From JAIQFL01 sp035295745 (lineage in GTDB: Bacteria; Acidobacteriota; Terriglobia; Bryobacterales; Bryobacteraceae), in the NCBI GenBank assembly GCA_035295745.1, contig DATGIL010000043.1:43345-107344 (forward strand): 64,000 nucleotides of DNA, read 5' to 3'. This document shows positions 1 to 9,200 of this stretch, piece after piece. The notes below the pieces were generated by a model. The model had not been told where the DNA came from, did not search any database, and saw only the letters and a list, made by a program, of their open reading frames with translations. Position 1 is the stretch's first letter. The number at the start of each line of letters is the position of its first letter. Position numbers and translations under genes: made by a program.

Positions 1-319
1 CGGTAGCAACCATTCGCCGCAGCTCCGCCAGGCCCTTCCTCAGCCGGGCCGCGGGCGCCGATACTCTCTGCTGCGACGCAACCGATGCGGATGCATCGCC
101 TAACACCGCATTGATCACGGCTTCTTTTTCGAAGCTGGTGATTTCCCACGCGGCGGCATTCACGTCACCCGCCAGGTACGCCTTGCGCGCGGTAACGTTA
201 GCCGCCTGCTCCAAATCGGAGTTTAGCTCTTCGATTGCGACCAGCGCACCTCCGCTCAGCACAAAAACCAGTCCGATCATCACGCCAAAGCTCACCAGCA
301 GTTTCCGACTTAAGCTCAT
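1..319 (-). CDS. Methyl-accepting chemotaxis protein, N-terminal part (cut by window edge)
   Basis: Read on the minus strand from an ATG at 319, the frame stays open to the window edge, so only about 106 N-terminal residues are visible. The start MSLSRKLLVSFG is followed by a hydrophobic segment (about residues 7-29) and then a soluble helical stretch (EELNSDLEQAANVTARKAYL). This is the layout of a four-helix-bundle periplasmic sensor of a chemotaxis transducer. A GGGGAG ribosome binding site lies just upstream. The HAMP and signalling domains would lie outside the window, so the chemoreceptor call is inferred from the N-terminus alone. A sensor kinase with the same kind of input domain is the main alternative. 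Confidence 0.6.
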   Translation of the reverse strand, partial: MSLSRKLLVSFGVMIGLVFVLSGGALVAIEELNSDLEQAANVTARKAYLAGDVNAAAWEITSFEKEAVINAVLGDASASVASQQRVSAPAARLRKGLAELRRMVAT

Positions 320-345
320 CTTGAAACTCCCCTGAACATTTCGAC

Positions 346-702
346 TTACAGTCTGAAAGAGAAAGTGACCGGAACTGTGGTCACGATGGCCTTGCCATCC
401 ACCAGGAAGGACCGGAATTTCCATTTCTTGAGAGCCTCTGCCGCTGGCTTGGTGAGCACCGGGTTTCCACTCACAATATTCACTTTTTCCACTTCGCCGA
501 TCGCGGATACAACCGCTTCTAGCTCGACCATGCCCTGGATTTTGAGCTGTCGCGCAACCGGCGGATAGGCCGGCTCCACTTTGGAAATTGCGGCGCTCTC
601 TCCTTCTGCGCGAGTGGCCTTCTTCAAGGCGTCCTGAGCGAGTCCTGCGATCACAGAGATCCCAAATAGCGCCAAGGCGACATGCCAACAACGAATTCGC
701 AC
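346..702 (-). CDS. Small TonB-family protein (TonB C-terminal domain)
   Basis: This 118-residue protein has a signal or anchor segment (residues 7-22) followed almost directly by a TonB C-terminal fold. The recognisable features are KVEPAYPPVARQLKIQG, VVSAIGEVEKVNIVSG, a central AAEALKKWKF helix and a terminal VPVTFSFRL strand. It lacks the long proline-rich periplasmic spacer of classical TonB, so it is a minimal version. Such proteins contact the TonB box of outer-membrane receptors, and three large TonB-dependent receptors lie in this window. It sits between the chemoreceptor and threonine dehydrogenase on the same strand with no tight coupling. Family assignment is firm; an actual energy-transducing role is inference. 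Confidence 0.8.
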   Translation of the reverse strand: MRIRCWHVALALFGISVIAGLAQDALKKATRAEGESAAISKVEPAYPPVARQLKIQGMVELEAVVSAIGEVEKVNIVSGNPVLTKPAAEALKKWKFRSFLVDGKAIVTTVPVTFSFRL

Positions 703-871
703 GTCTGCAATACCTCCATAGAAAAATATCGGCAGAAACCGGGAAAAGTTTATGAAGGTGATCGGCTCTTTAGCTATGAATCATTTCGTAGCAGGTCGTT
801 GGCCTGCGGCTCGAGTCAAGCGGCGGGCCGAGTTGTCGTGGGAATCTGGAGCGTCGGACAGAGAATTAGCG

Positions 872-1897
872 CTATTCCCAATTCAGCACCACTTTGCCGG
901 AGTTGCCCGAGATCATCGCTTCAAAGCCTTTCTCGAACTCCGTGTAGTGGAAGCGGTGGGTGATCACCGGGGTGATGTCGAGGCCCGACTGTAGCATCAC
1001 CGTCATCTTGTACCAGGTCTCGTACATCTCCCTTCCATAGATGCCCTTTATGGTCAACATATTGAAGATCACGGTGCGCCAGTCGATGGTCATCTCTTCA
1101 GAAGGGATCCCCAGCATGGCGATTTTGGCTCCATGACTCATATTCGCGATCATGTCGCGGAATCCCGCCGGACTGCCCGACATCTCCAATCCGACGTCGA
1201 AACCTTCCGTCATGCCGAGTTCCTTCTGCACTTGCGAGAGGCTGGCTTCCCGGATATTCACGGCACGGGTGACACCGAGTTTGCGTGCCAACTCCAGACG
1301 GTAGGGGTTGATATCGGTGATGACCGTAAATCGCGCTCCAGCGTGGGCCGCGACGGCGGCGGCCATGATGCCGATCGGGCCAGCGCCGGTGATGAGGACA
1401 TCCTCGCCAAGCACCGGAAAAGAGAGGGCTGTGTGAACCGCGTTTCCGAACGGGTCAAAAATCGCTGCGACTTCGAGCGGAATGGACGGGTGCAGGTGCC
1501 ACACGTTGGACATGGGCAGAGCGATGAACTCCGCAAAGGCTCCCGGGCGATTCACCCCCACGCCCTGGGTGTGCGCGCAGAGGTGCCGGCGGCCGGCAAG
1601 GCAGTTGCGGCATCTGCCGCACACTACATGTCCCTCTCCACTGACAATTTCACCTGGAACGAAGCCCGCGACGTTGGCGCCCACCTTCACAATTCTTCCG
1701 ACAAACTCGTGCCCGATCGCCATGGGCACCGGGATTGTCTTTTGCGACCAGTCGTCCCACTTATAAATATGAACATCGGTGCCGCAGATGCCGGTTCGCA
1801 ACACTTGAATTAGAACATCGTTGATTCCGATTTCCGGAACGGGCAAGTCCTCGAGCCACAGGCCGGGCTCGCGGCGACTCTTCACTAAAGCTTTCAC
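872..1897 (-). CDS. tdh: L-threonine 3-dehydrogenase
   Basis: This zinc-dependent medium-chain dehydrogenase oxidises L-threonine to 2-amino-3-ketobutyrate with NAD+. From the GTG at 1897 the protein is 341 residues, the usual length. Zinc ligands and catalytic residues fall at C38, T40 and H43 in GICGTDVHIY, followed by a GHEF motif. A four-cysteine structural zinc site (CGRCRNCLAGRRHLC) and a GAGPIGIMAA nucleotide-binding loop are also present. The frame is open 43 codons further upstream, but that part is unlike the family. GAGGTGA overlaps the first GTG, and a second GTG four codons on (1885) is better spaced from it, so initiation could be at either. The partner ligase gene kbl is not adjacent. 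Confidence 0.92.
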   Translation of the reverse strand: MKALVKSRREPGLWLEDLPVPEIGINDVLIQVLRTGICGTDVHIYKWDDWSQKTIPVPMAIGHEFVGRIVKVGANVAGFVPGEIVSGEGHVVCGRCRNCLAGRRHLCAHTQGVGVNRPGAFAEFIALPMSNVWHLHPSIPLEVAAIFDPFGNAVHTALSFPVLGEDVLITGAGPIGIMAAAVAAHAGARFTVITDINPYRLELARKLGVTRAVNIREASLSQVQKELGMTEGFDVGLEMSGSPAGFRDMIANMSHGAKIAMLGIPSEEMTIDWRTVIFNMLTIKGIYGREMYETWYKMTVMLQSGLDITPVITHRFHYTEFEKGFEAMISGNSGKVVLNWE

Positions 1898-1989
1898 CTC
1901 TATAAGATAGCAAGTGGCGAAAGCGGGGGCGCACGCCAGGTAAGGGGTCTGCCAGCCGCGATGTCCCGCCGCATTTCTGCGCAAAGTCA

Positions 1990-2009
1990 CTTTAGTACCA
2001 GTACTAAAG
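1990..2009. promoter_or_regulatory. Perfect 9-bp inverted repeat, likely operator
   Basis: CTTTAGTAC, CA, GTACTAAAG forms a perfect dyad of 9-bp arms with a 2-bp centre. It lies about 93 bp upstream of tdh (minus) and 131 bp upstream of the zinc-finger gene (plus), in an AT-rich divergent intergenic region. Arm length and symmetry fit a dimeric repressor or activator site, but no regulator gene is adjacent and the family that would bind it is unknown. A second, longer-range pairing (TTCCCGT at 2051 with ACGGGAA at 2104) lies closer to the plus-strand gene. Confidence 0.5.
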
Positions 2010-2139
2010 AATAGAATTCCATTCAAAATTTTTGCCTTTTCTATATCTATTCCCGTCGGGGATTACCCTTTTGTGTTGAAGAGAGTACAAATGCCAAAAG
2101 CCAAACGGGAAATTATGGCCAAATCCTCGGGGGACGCGA

Positions 2140-2820
2140 ATGATGCATTTTGAAATCGCGCATTGGGTGGATTTCGCCAGAGAAATGGCTTCTGAAGAGA
2201 ATCGCAAGGCTATGGAGGCGCATCTGGCAGGTGGGTGTTCTGAGTGCCGGGATACCGTGCACTTCTGCCAGAAACTCTCGGCCACGTGCCGGGTTATGAC
2301 GGAGTACGAGGTCCCGGAGACCGTGTTGCGGTTGGCCAGGGCGATCTTTCCGACACAAACTCCTCAGGGAAAAAGACTGCTGCGCGTGCCTGTGGAACTG
2401 ATGTTTGACAGTTTTCTCGCACCGGAACCGGTAGGCGTTCGCTCCACCTGGCAGGTAGGATGGCAAGCGCTCTACCGCGCCGGCGATTGCTCGGTAGACC
2501 TGCGCGTGGAACCGGACCGGTCTTCCTCGCGGGCCGCGATTATCGGACAGATCTCCAACCACGTCGTGCCTGAGCTGGAAATGTCGAACCTTCCGGTTTG
2601 CCTCAAGCAGGGAAAGCTGGTCTTGGCAGAATCTCGCAGCAACCAGTTCGGTGAGTTTCAGATGGAGTATGAGCAGCAGCCTCGAGTTCAGTTGTGCATC
2701 TACCTGGAGGGGGGAACGAAGAGCATTCAAGTGCCGTTAAAGAGACTGGTGCCGGATAAGCGTCCGGTGGGCCGGTCGAAAGGCACATCCCCGATTGGGC
2801 CGGGACCGATTCGGGACTGA
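2140..2820 (+). CDS. Zinc-finger (anti-sigma HC2-like) protein of unknown function
   Basis: The protein has 226 residues. Near the N-terminus H28, C33 and C36 form HLAGGCSEC, the pattern of zinc-binding anti-sigma (zf-HC2) domains common in Acidobacteria. The remaining 180 residues contain no membrane segment and look mainly beta (VDLRVEPDRSSSRAAIIGQI, VQLCIYLEGG), so this is not a typical membrane-anchored anti-sigma factor. The start is the first of two adjacent ATGs after a GGGGGA ribosome binding site. The subtilase gene begins 28 nt after the stop on the same strand, so the two are probably co-transcribed. The function of the C-terminal part is not recognised. Confidence 0.7.
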   Translation: MMHFEIAHWVDFAREMASEENRKAMEAHLAGGCSECRDTVHFCQKLSATCRVMTEYEVPETVLRLARAIFPTQTPQGKRLLRVPVELMFDSFLAPEPVGVRSTWQVGWQALYRAGDCSVDLRVEPDRSSSRAAIIGQISNHVVPELEMSNLPVCLKQGKLVLAESRSNQFGEFQMEYEQQPRVQLCIYLEGGTKSIQVPLKRLVPDKRPVGRSKGTSPIGPGPIRD

Positions 2821-2848
2821 TGGGGAACCGAACTAGGGACTACTCACG

Positions 2849-4240
2849 ATGAAACAGACCTCGCGAATTATTATTCTGGTTTCGATCCTATCCCTCACGG
2901 CATTGGCTCAGGATCACTATTTGGTGCGTGCACCTGCTTCGGCGATCGGCGCGATTGCGAACCGCCACGGCGTGATGCTTCTCAAGTCTCTGTCGGGCTC
3001 CGGTCAGGGACTCCATGTGGTCAGTGTGCCGAACGTCTGGAATTCGGCGGAGATCCTGCAGAGCTTGAAATCCGACCCGCAGGTACAGTCGGTCGAACAC
3101 GATGCGGCGTTGACGGTGCCGGAAGCCACCACTCCGGGCCCCCAGTTGCGCGGGCACTCGGGTTATCTGCCGCTGACCAATTATCAGAACATGGCGTTCT
3201 ACTACACGTCGATGGCGTGGGGCGCCTATGTGAGCCAGCCGGCTGCGGCAATCATCCGGGTTCCCGATTCGCATCGTCTCGCGACGGGAGCAGGTACCGT
3301 TGCTTTCCTGGATACGGGAGTCGATTTCACCCATCCTGTGCTGGCATCGTCACTGGTTTCGGGCATCGACTTGATTCGCAACTGGCCTGGCGGATCGGAC
3401 GCGCCGGACCTCTTCCAATCGATCGTCCCGATGTTGGACGATCAGTCGACGACACCCATTCTGGACCAATCCACGACGCCGATTCTGGACGATTCGATTG
3501 TTGTAGATCAGTCCACGACGCCAATTTTGGACGACGATACCAGCATTATTCTGGGACAATCGACGACGCCAATTCTGGACGGCATGGGTGGCCATGCGTA
3601 CGGCCACGGCACTATGGTCGCGGGGTTAATCCACCTGGTGGCTCCCACGGCAAAGCTGATGCCAGTGAAAGTATTCAGCAGCGATGGCACTTCCACGCTT
3701 TCGCTGATCATTTCGGGTATCTACTATGCGGTGGATCACGGCGCGAAAGTCATTAACATGAGCTTCAGCTTCACAGGGACCTCGCAGGAATTGACGAACG
3801 CCATCAGCTACGCCAATGGACACGGCGTAATCCTGGTGGCGGCGGCGGGCAACAACGGGCAGAATGTGCTCCTCTATCCCGCGGCTTACGGCGAGGTGAT
3901 GGGAATCGGCTCGACGAACAATCAGGACGGCCGCAGTTCCTTCTCGAACTTCGGTGCGGCGGTCACTTTGGCCGCGCCCGGAGAAGGCTTAATCACCACC
4001 TATCCCTTCAACCACTACGCAGCTGGATGGGGCACTTCCTTCAGCACGCCGCTGGTGGCGGGCGCGGCGGCTCTGTTTGTGGACATCAACTACGGCGTCA
4101 ACGAATCGCAGGCACAGCAGGCGCTCTCGCACGCCGTTCCGGTAGGGCAGCAATTGGGTTCGGGAGTTCTCGATCTGGTGCAGGCATGCCAGTCGCTGAA
4201 TGGACGTAGTCAAAACGGGCAGGGCCAGAACGGACAGTGA
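2849..4240 (+). CDS. Secreted S8 family serine peptidase (subtilase) with octapeptide repeat insert
   Basis: This 463-residue secreted protease has a signal peptide (residues 1-20, ending ALAQ), a short propeptide-like region (about 22-95) and a subtilisin catalytic domain. The triad is visible as D155 in FLDTGVDFTHP, H253 in YGHGTMVAGL and S397 in GTSFSTPLVAGAAAL, with oxyanion asparagine N335 in AAAGNNG. Between the catalytic Asp and His there is an unusual insert (about 195-245) holding four copies of QSTTPILD. The C-terminus is a short NGQ-rich tail. It follows the zinc-finger protein by 28 nt. Substrate is unknown. Catalytic competence looks intact. Confidence 0.92.
   Translation: MKQTSRIIILVSILSLTALAQDHYLVRAPASAIGAIANRHGVMLLKSLSGSGQGLHVVSVPNVWNSAEILQSLKSDPQVQSVEHDAALTVPEATTPGPQLRGHSGYLPLTNYQNMAFYYTSMAWGAYVSQPAAAIIRVPDSHRLATGAGTVAFLDTGVDFTHPVLASSLVSGIDLIRNWPGGSDAPDLFQSIVPMLDDQSTTPILDQSTTPILDDSIVVDQSTTPILDDDTSIILGQSTTPILDGMGGHAYGHGTMVAGLIHLVAPTAKLMPVKVFSSDGTSTLSLIISGIYYAVDHGAKVINMSFSFTGTSQELTNAISYANGHGVILVAAAGNNGQNVLLYPAAYGEVMGIGSTNNQDGRSSFSNFGAAVTLAAPGEGLITTYPFNHYAAGWGTSFSTPLVAGAAALFVDINYGVNESQAQQALSHAVPVGQQLGSGVLDLVQACQSLNGRSQNGQGQNGQ
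3443..3580 (+). repeat. Four in-frame copies of a QSTTPILD-coding repeat
   Basis: Inside the subtilase gene the octapeptide QSTTPILD occurs at residues 199-206, 207-214, 221-228 and 237-244, separated by acidic linkers (DDSIVVD, DDTSIILG). The DNA copies differ mostly at third codon positions (CAG/CAA, TCG/TCC, CCC/CCG/CCA, CTG/TTG). The peptide is therefore kept while the DNA has drifted, which argues against a recent replication-slippage event. Confidence 0.85.
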
Positions 4241-4287
4241 GGAGCCGGGAAGGCAAGCAGAGCATCGGAAAACAGGGATCGGGGACA

Positions 4288-4662
4288 ATGTCTTTGGGAA
4301 AACAGAACAGTAGCAGAAACCGCGCGGTTCGCGGAAGCCGCCAGAGTGTGAAGGGAACCGGTGGCCCGGGTCTGAGACGAACTCCTCGCCTCACCAGCGT
4401 TACCTCCAACGAGCCGGTTCCCGTCTGGCTCGCCGTTTTGCTGGCGGCCGGATGCCAGGCCACCGGAAACGGGGAAGACCATGCAGTCCGCTGGACTTGC
4501 AGCACTGGCAGGGCGATGTACACCAATTCCCGCGCACACACGGTGCGTATCGAACCATTTGGCGTGTCGCTGAAACAGGGACACACACTGGCGGTTTGCT
4601 GGTCTCCGGGAGAGACGTCTTACAGTTTGGAAGTGCTGCGCCGGTTCGATCAATGCGTTTGA
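4288..4662 (+). CDS. Possible small hypothetical protein
   Basis: An open frame of 124 codons runs from the ATG at 4288, with ATCGGGGAC just upstream as a weak ribosome binding site. It contains a short hydrophobic stretch ending in a cysteine (VWLAVLLAAGC), reminiscent of a lipobox but internal rather than N-terminal. A mixed C-terminal half includes VRIEPFGVSLKQGHTL. Codon bias is weaker than in neighbouring genes and open frames exist on the opposite strand. It overlaps the start of the next small gene by 10 nt. No family is recognised and it may be non-coding. Confidence 0.3.
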   Translation: MSLGKQNSSRNRAVRGSRQSVKGTGGPGLRRTPRLTSVTSNEPVPVWLAVLLAAGCQATGNGEDHAVRWTCSTGRAMYTNSRAHTVRIEPFGVSLKQGHTLAVCWSPGETSYSLEVLRRFDQCV

Positions 4663-4886
4663 AATTGAAAAGGCCACGCGATCCGCGCGCCCTAGGACAG
4701 ACGCTGCTCCAGAATCGTGGCGGACGCGACGACGTCCTGCGTATGTTCCGCGAACATCAGAAGCTGGTGGCGATGATCCGTACGATGTCGGAAGAAATCG
4801 AGCGGCTTCAGCAAGATAATGCGCGACTGCGCGCCGCAGTGAAGTTCTATCGCGACGCGGCCCGCGACTCGAAGCGGCAGCAGTGA
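4653..4886 (+). CDS. Small coiled-coil protein
   Basis: The 77-residue frame starts at the ATG at 4653 with a basic N-terminus (MRLKLKRPRDPRALGQ). It continues as a charged helix with heptad spacing (MFREHQKLVAMIRTMSEEIE, RLQQDNARLRAAVKFYRDAA), a strong coiled-coil signature. The frame is open further upstream, but that part is arginine/glycine-rich and looks non-coding. No good ribosome binding site precedes the start, so translation may be coupled to the frame ending at 4662. Function is unknown; a scaffold or DNA-associated role would be guesswork. Confidence 0.5.
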   Translation: MRLKLKRPRDPRALGQTLLQNRGGRDDVLRMFREHQKLVAMIRTMSEEIERLQQDNARLRAAVKFYRDAARDSKRQQ

Positions 4887-4926
4887 GCCTGATAACGCAC
4901 GCCTCCCTGCGGTAGCATGACAGGAA

Positions 4927-6045
4927 GTGAAGAGCGCCACCCGGACCTTATCCATCACCGCGCTGGTTGCCGCATTCCTCTGCGGCCAGCCTTCCCGGCC
5001 GCATGCTCGTGATCTCGGACTGGCTCCGGGCGTCTTTCCCGCAGGGCCCCTGAACGCGATCACCGATGTCGCCGGAGTGCGAGTCGGGCACGTCACGTTG
5101 ATCGAGGGTGATTCCGTTCGGACCGGTGTGACTGCGATCGTGCCTCATCCCGGCAATCTTTTTCAAGAGAAAGTGCCGGGGGCGGTCTTCGTCGGGAACG
5201 CCTTCGGCAAGCTCGCCGGATCGACCCAGGTGGAGGAACTCGGCACTATTGAAACGCCGATCGTTCTCACCAACACTCTCAACGTCGGCACCGCTATGGA
5301 AGGCTTGATCGCCTATACTCTGGCGCAGCCGGGCAATGAGTCTGTGGCCTCGGTGAACGCGCTCGTAGGGGAGACCAATGACGGTGGGTTGAACGATATC
5401 CGCGGCATGCACGTTCGCCGCGAGAACGTGTTGGAGGCCATCCGGAGCGCGAAAGACGGGCCCGTCGTGGAGGGCTCGGTAGGCGCGGGGACCGGCACCA
5501 TGTGTTACGGATGGAAGGGCGGAATCGGAACCGCGTCCCGAGTGGCCGGGCAACGCTACGGCGGATACACGGTGGGAGTTCTGGTGCAGACCAACTTCGG
5601 CGGCGTACTGACGATGGGCGGGGCACCGGTAGGACGCGAACTCGGCAAATATCCCTACGCGTCGCCGGGAGACGGATCCTGCATGATCGTAGTGGCGACC
5701 GATGCACCGATGACGGCGAAAGACCTGAAGCGGTTGGCCGCTCGCGCGGTTTTCGGATTAGCACGCACCGGATCGTCGTACAGCAACGGCAGCGGCGACT
5801 TCGCGATCGCCTTCTCCACCGCGCCTTCCGCACGATGGAAGCGCGCCAGCGGCGTGGCCGGTTCGTACGAGGCATTGCCCACCGATGCAGTCTCCCCGCT
5901 ATTCGAGATGGTCCTGGAAGCTACCGAAGAAGCGGTCTACAACTCGCTGCTTCGGGCCACTACAGTGCGCTCCCGCTTCGGCACGGCGGAAGCGATTCCC
6001 ATCGATCGCGTGAAAGAGATTCTCGCGAAGTATTCACCGCATTAG
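4927..6045 (+). CDS. P1 family (DmpA-type) peptidase, exported
   Basis: The 372-residue protein is an N-terminal-nucleophile aminopeptidase of the DmpA/S58 family, which cleaves itself to expose a serine. Family hallmarks are GPLNAITDVAGVRVGHVTL, TGVTAIVPH, GNAFGKLAGSTQVEELGTIE, GAGTGTMCYGWKGGIGTASR and LARTGSSYSNGSGDFAIAFS, the last being the region that holds the self-processing serine. The start is a GTG directly behind AGGAA. Residues 1-27 look like a signal peptide, so it is probably periplasmic or secreted. It is followed by repeat array A and a convergent receptor gene. The natural substrate (D-amino-acid or beta-peptides) cannot be read from sequence. Confidence 0.9.
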   Translation: MKSATRTLSITALVAAFLCGQPSRPHARDLGLAPGVFPAGPLNAITDVAGVRVGHVTLIEGDSVRTGVTAIVPHPGNLFQEKVPGAVFVGNAFGKLAGSTQVEELGTIETPIVLTNTLNVGTAMEGLIAYTLAQPGNESVASVNALVGETNDGGLNDIRGMHVRRENVLEAIRSAKDGPVVEGSVGAGTGTMCYGWKGGIGTASRVAGQRYGGYTVGVLVQTNFGGVLTMGGAPVGRELGKYPYASPGDGSCMIVVATDAPMTAKDLKRLAARAVFGLARTGSSYSNGSGDFAIAFSTAPSARWKRASGVAGSYEALPTDAVSPLFEMVLEATEEAVYNSLLRATTVRSRFGTAEAIPIDRVKEILAKYSPH

Positions 6046-6070
6046 CGGCGGCGGAGAAAAGGTCCAGGAC

Positions 6071-6246
6071 CGCTTGCTGACGCGCGCGGCTCGTAAGCGA
6101 CGCTGAACAGGGCAGAGACGCTCCCTCACGGTCGCGGCTCGTCACCTACCTCAGATACGTTCCCGGCGGTAGGTGTGCATGCGAGCCGCGCACGTATGCG
6201 CGCGAACGTATTTGGGTAGCTTACGAGCCGCGACCGTGAGGGAGCG
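6071..6246. repeat. Family 1 palindromic repeat, array A
   Basis: This is a GC-rich intergenic element between the convergent peptidase and receptor genes. It opens with CGCTTGC 26 nt after the peptidase stop. It contains a 24-bp perfect inverted repeat (arms 6119-6142 and 6223-6246, beginning CGCTCCCTCACGG) and, nested inside, an 8-bp pair CACCTACC (6143-6150) / GGTAGGTG (6168-6175). Positions 6101-6194 are nearly identical to 63690-63783 at the other end of the window, which marks it as a dispersed family. The structure suggests a cruciform, RNA hairpin or bidirectional terminator. Confidence 0.85.
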
Positions 6247-6272
6247 ACCCTCCGAACTTTCCCCACACTGCT

Positions 6273-9200
6273 TTAAAAGTTGTACTTCAGCGCGAACTGA
6301 ATCTGCCGCATGCTCGCCGCAGTCGACCGGATCTGGCCGAAGCTGTTCGGCGGCGCCACGTTCGAACTCCCCCACGAGGCACTTGGGCTTCCCCACTCCA
6401 CGTGGTTCGGCGCGTTAAACATCTCCGTGCGGAACTCCAGCGCCTGGCGCTCAGTGATGCGGAAGCTCTTGATGGCGGAGAAATCGAAATTCACCTGCTT
6501 GGGCGAAATCAGATTGTTTCGCGCACAACTGCCATACTGGCCGGCCACTGTATTCGCAAACGCCGCGGGATTCAGATACGCGTTGGCGTTAGGATCCGGA
6601 AGAACCGCATTCGAGGTGAGGCAGTTGATTCGATTACTGTTGGGATTGAACGAGGTCCCCGCCGAGTCCCACGACGTGGTGTCGATCGGCAGTCCGCTCT
6701 GCAGTGTGGCGATCGTACTCACCTGCCAGCCACCCGCTACCTGATTCACCACGCCGCCGTAATTGAGAAATCTCTGCCCTTTGCCGAATGGCAATGTATA
6801 CAGAACCGATGCCACAAAGTGCTGCGGGATGTTGAAGCTCGAGATGCCGTATTCGCAGGCGCGACAGCGCATGTTCTCCGGAGCGAAATCGTTGGCGACC
6901 CCGCGGATGGCACTCCCGTCGTCCAGCGCTTTGGACCATGTGTAACTGAAGAGCGTGGTCAGATTCCGCCCGAATCGCTGGCTCAGTTTCACGCCCAGCG
7001 AGTTGTAGTTCCCGATCCCCTCGGCGCGCAGGTACTGAATTCCCGCAAACTCCGGGTACGGCGCGCGCGTCGCAAAGGCTGTGATTCCGGGAATGGGCGC
7101 GTTCTCGTTGGTCAGGTTGTCTACGTGGCGGCTCTCGGATCCGGTGTAGCCGACCTCGAGCGTAGTCGATCTTCCCAGTGCGCGCTGTACGTTCAACACG
7201 TACTGCACGGTGTAGGTGGTCGGCAGCGTGGGATTCGCGCCCCAGGTGAGTCCGGTGGTGACGTTCACGGGCAGCGCGGCCGCGTCGATGAAGTTCGTGT
7301 AATTGGTGGTGGGGATCTTCGTGGTATCGGGCAGGATGGTGGTTCGTCCGCCGAGCCCGCGATTCAGATCGAAGATGGAGTTCTTGCTCTCCTGCGAGAA
7401 GAAGATTCCAATGCCAGCGCGGAATGACCACTTGTCCGATGGACTGAACGCGATTCCCAGCCGCGGCGCGAAGTCCTTGTAATTGGTCGAGATCAGACGG
7501 TCGCCGTAACGGCCATCACGCGCGACCTGCAGCGGCGGCGCCGATGATCCGCCCGCGGGAACATAGCGGAAATTGATTCCCTGGTAGAAGTCACCCGTGC
7601 CGACGCGCTCGTAAACCGGGTGCTTGCTCAGATCGGGAACGTTCGCGATGGAGGGGAGGGATTGTTGCAACTCGATCCCGACCTCGTGCCCCGAAGCGTC
7701 GAACATCGGTTGCGCGACCTCCCATCGCAGTCCGGCGGTTACCGTCAGATGCGGCGTCACTTTCCAGGTGTCGTCGATATATGCCGCCCACTCGTGATTG
7801 CGGAAATCGTCCGACGCCAGAGCTACCGCCATGTCCACGCGTTGGATGCTTCCCAACAGCCAGTCGGCACCCGAATATCCGCCGCTCTGTGTGTTGGCAT
7901 TCGACGTGAATGCGCCGGTGAAGAAGAACTGGCCGCGCGGAAATTCGTTTCCGATCTGCGGATACTTGTTGTAGCGGTACTCTCCCCCGAAGCGCAGCGA
8001 GTGCTTCCCGATCACCCACGAGAAGTTGTCCACCCCCTGATACACCTTGTCGTCGATGGCGAATGGGCTGCTGGTGGGATTACCTGGGGATGTGAGATTG
8101 TTGCTCAAGGAAATATTGGGTACGCCCCACGAGCCCGGATCGGAGATTTTCAGCGGTACGCCGATTTCTGCATCCACATCTTCGACGTTCGCCAACTGTT
8201 GCCCGATGACATTGTAGAGCGAGTTGTAGCCGAAACGCGCTTCGTTGACTCTGGTGGGCGAGAGAACTCGGGTGTTGGAGAGCACCCACTGGCTGGCCCT
8301 CGTGTAGAGGGTCTGACCGTCGGTGGTCAACCCGGGCATCACCGTCAGTTCGTCTGTCCAACTGTAGCGGCCGAACCACTGCGAGCGCGAGCTTTCGGAG
8401 AAGTCGATGCGCTCGGTGATCTGATTTTTGTCCACCGGAGTCTTGGCCAGATACTGATAGTTGTTCAAGGGCAGCGAGTTGGAATTCGCCGCTGCCACAT
8501 TCGGCAACGGATCGAAGCGGCTCATCAGGAGCAACGAGTTCTTGTCGAAGCGGCTCGCTGGAATCTGATTACCGGGGAATGGGTTGGACGTGACATTTGG
8601 CGCCGACCCGATGCGTGTCAGCGGATCCTGCAACGGAGTGGTCACCACCGAGAAATCGCCGTTGCGCATCGCCTGTGTCAACGTGGTGGCGCTGGCGACC
8701 CGTGTGGTGCGCGACTTGAAGCCCTCGAAGTTCGACATGAAGAACAGCCGGTTGCGGCCGTTGAATATTTTCGGAATGCGGATGGGGCCGCCGAGCGTAT
8801 AACCGTACTGGTTCTGCCGGTAAGGTGACTTGGCGGGGTGGGTATTGAGGAAGTCGTACGGCTTGGCATCCAGCGCATCGTTGCGGAGAAACTCGAAGGC
8901 CGTGCCGTGATACTGGTTGGTACCTGGCCTGGTCGAGACGTTCACCTGGCCCGCCTCCCTGCCAAACTCGGCTGGGTAGACACCCGATTGAACTTTGAAC
9001 TCCTGCAGCGCTTCCACGGAAGGCAGCACGATGTACAAGTTGAAATTGACATCGGTATTGGTGATGCCGTCCAGCGTGTAGTTGCTCCAGGTGGCGCGCG
9101 AACCCGAGAGCGACATCGTCACCGTGGAACGCGAACCGCCTTCGCGGCCGGCCGCCTGCGCCGCCGGCGTGAATCCGAACGTCACATTCGGACTGAGCGC

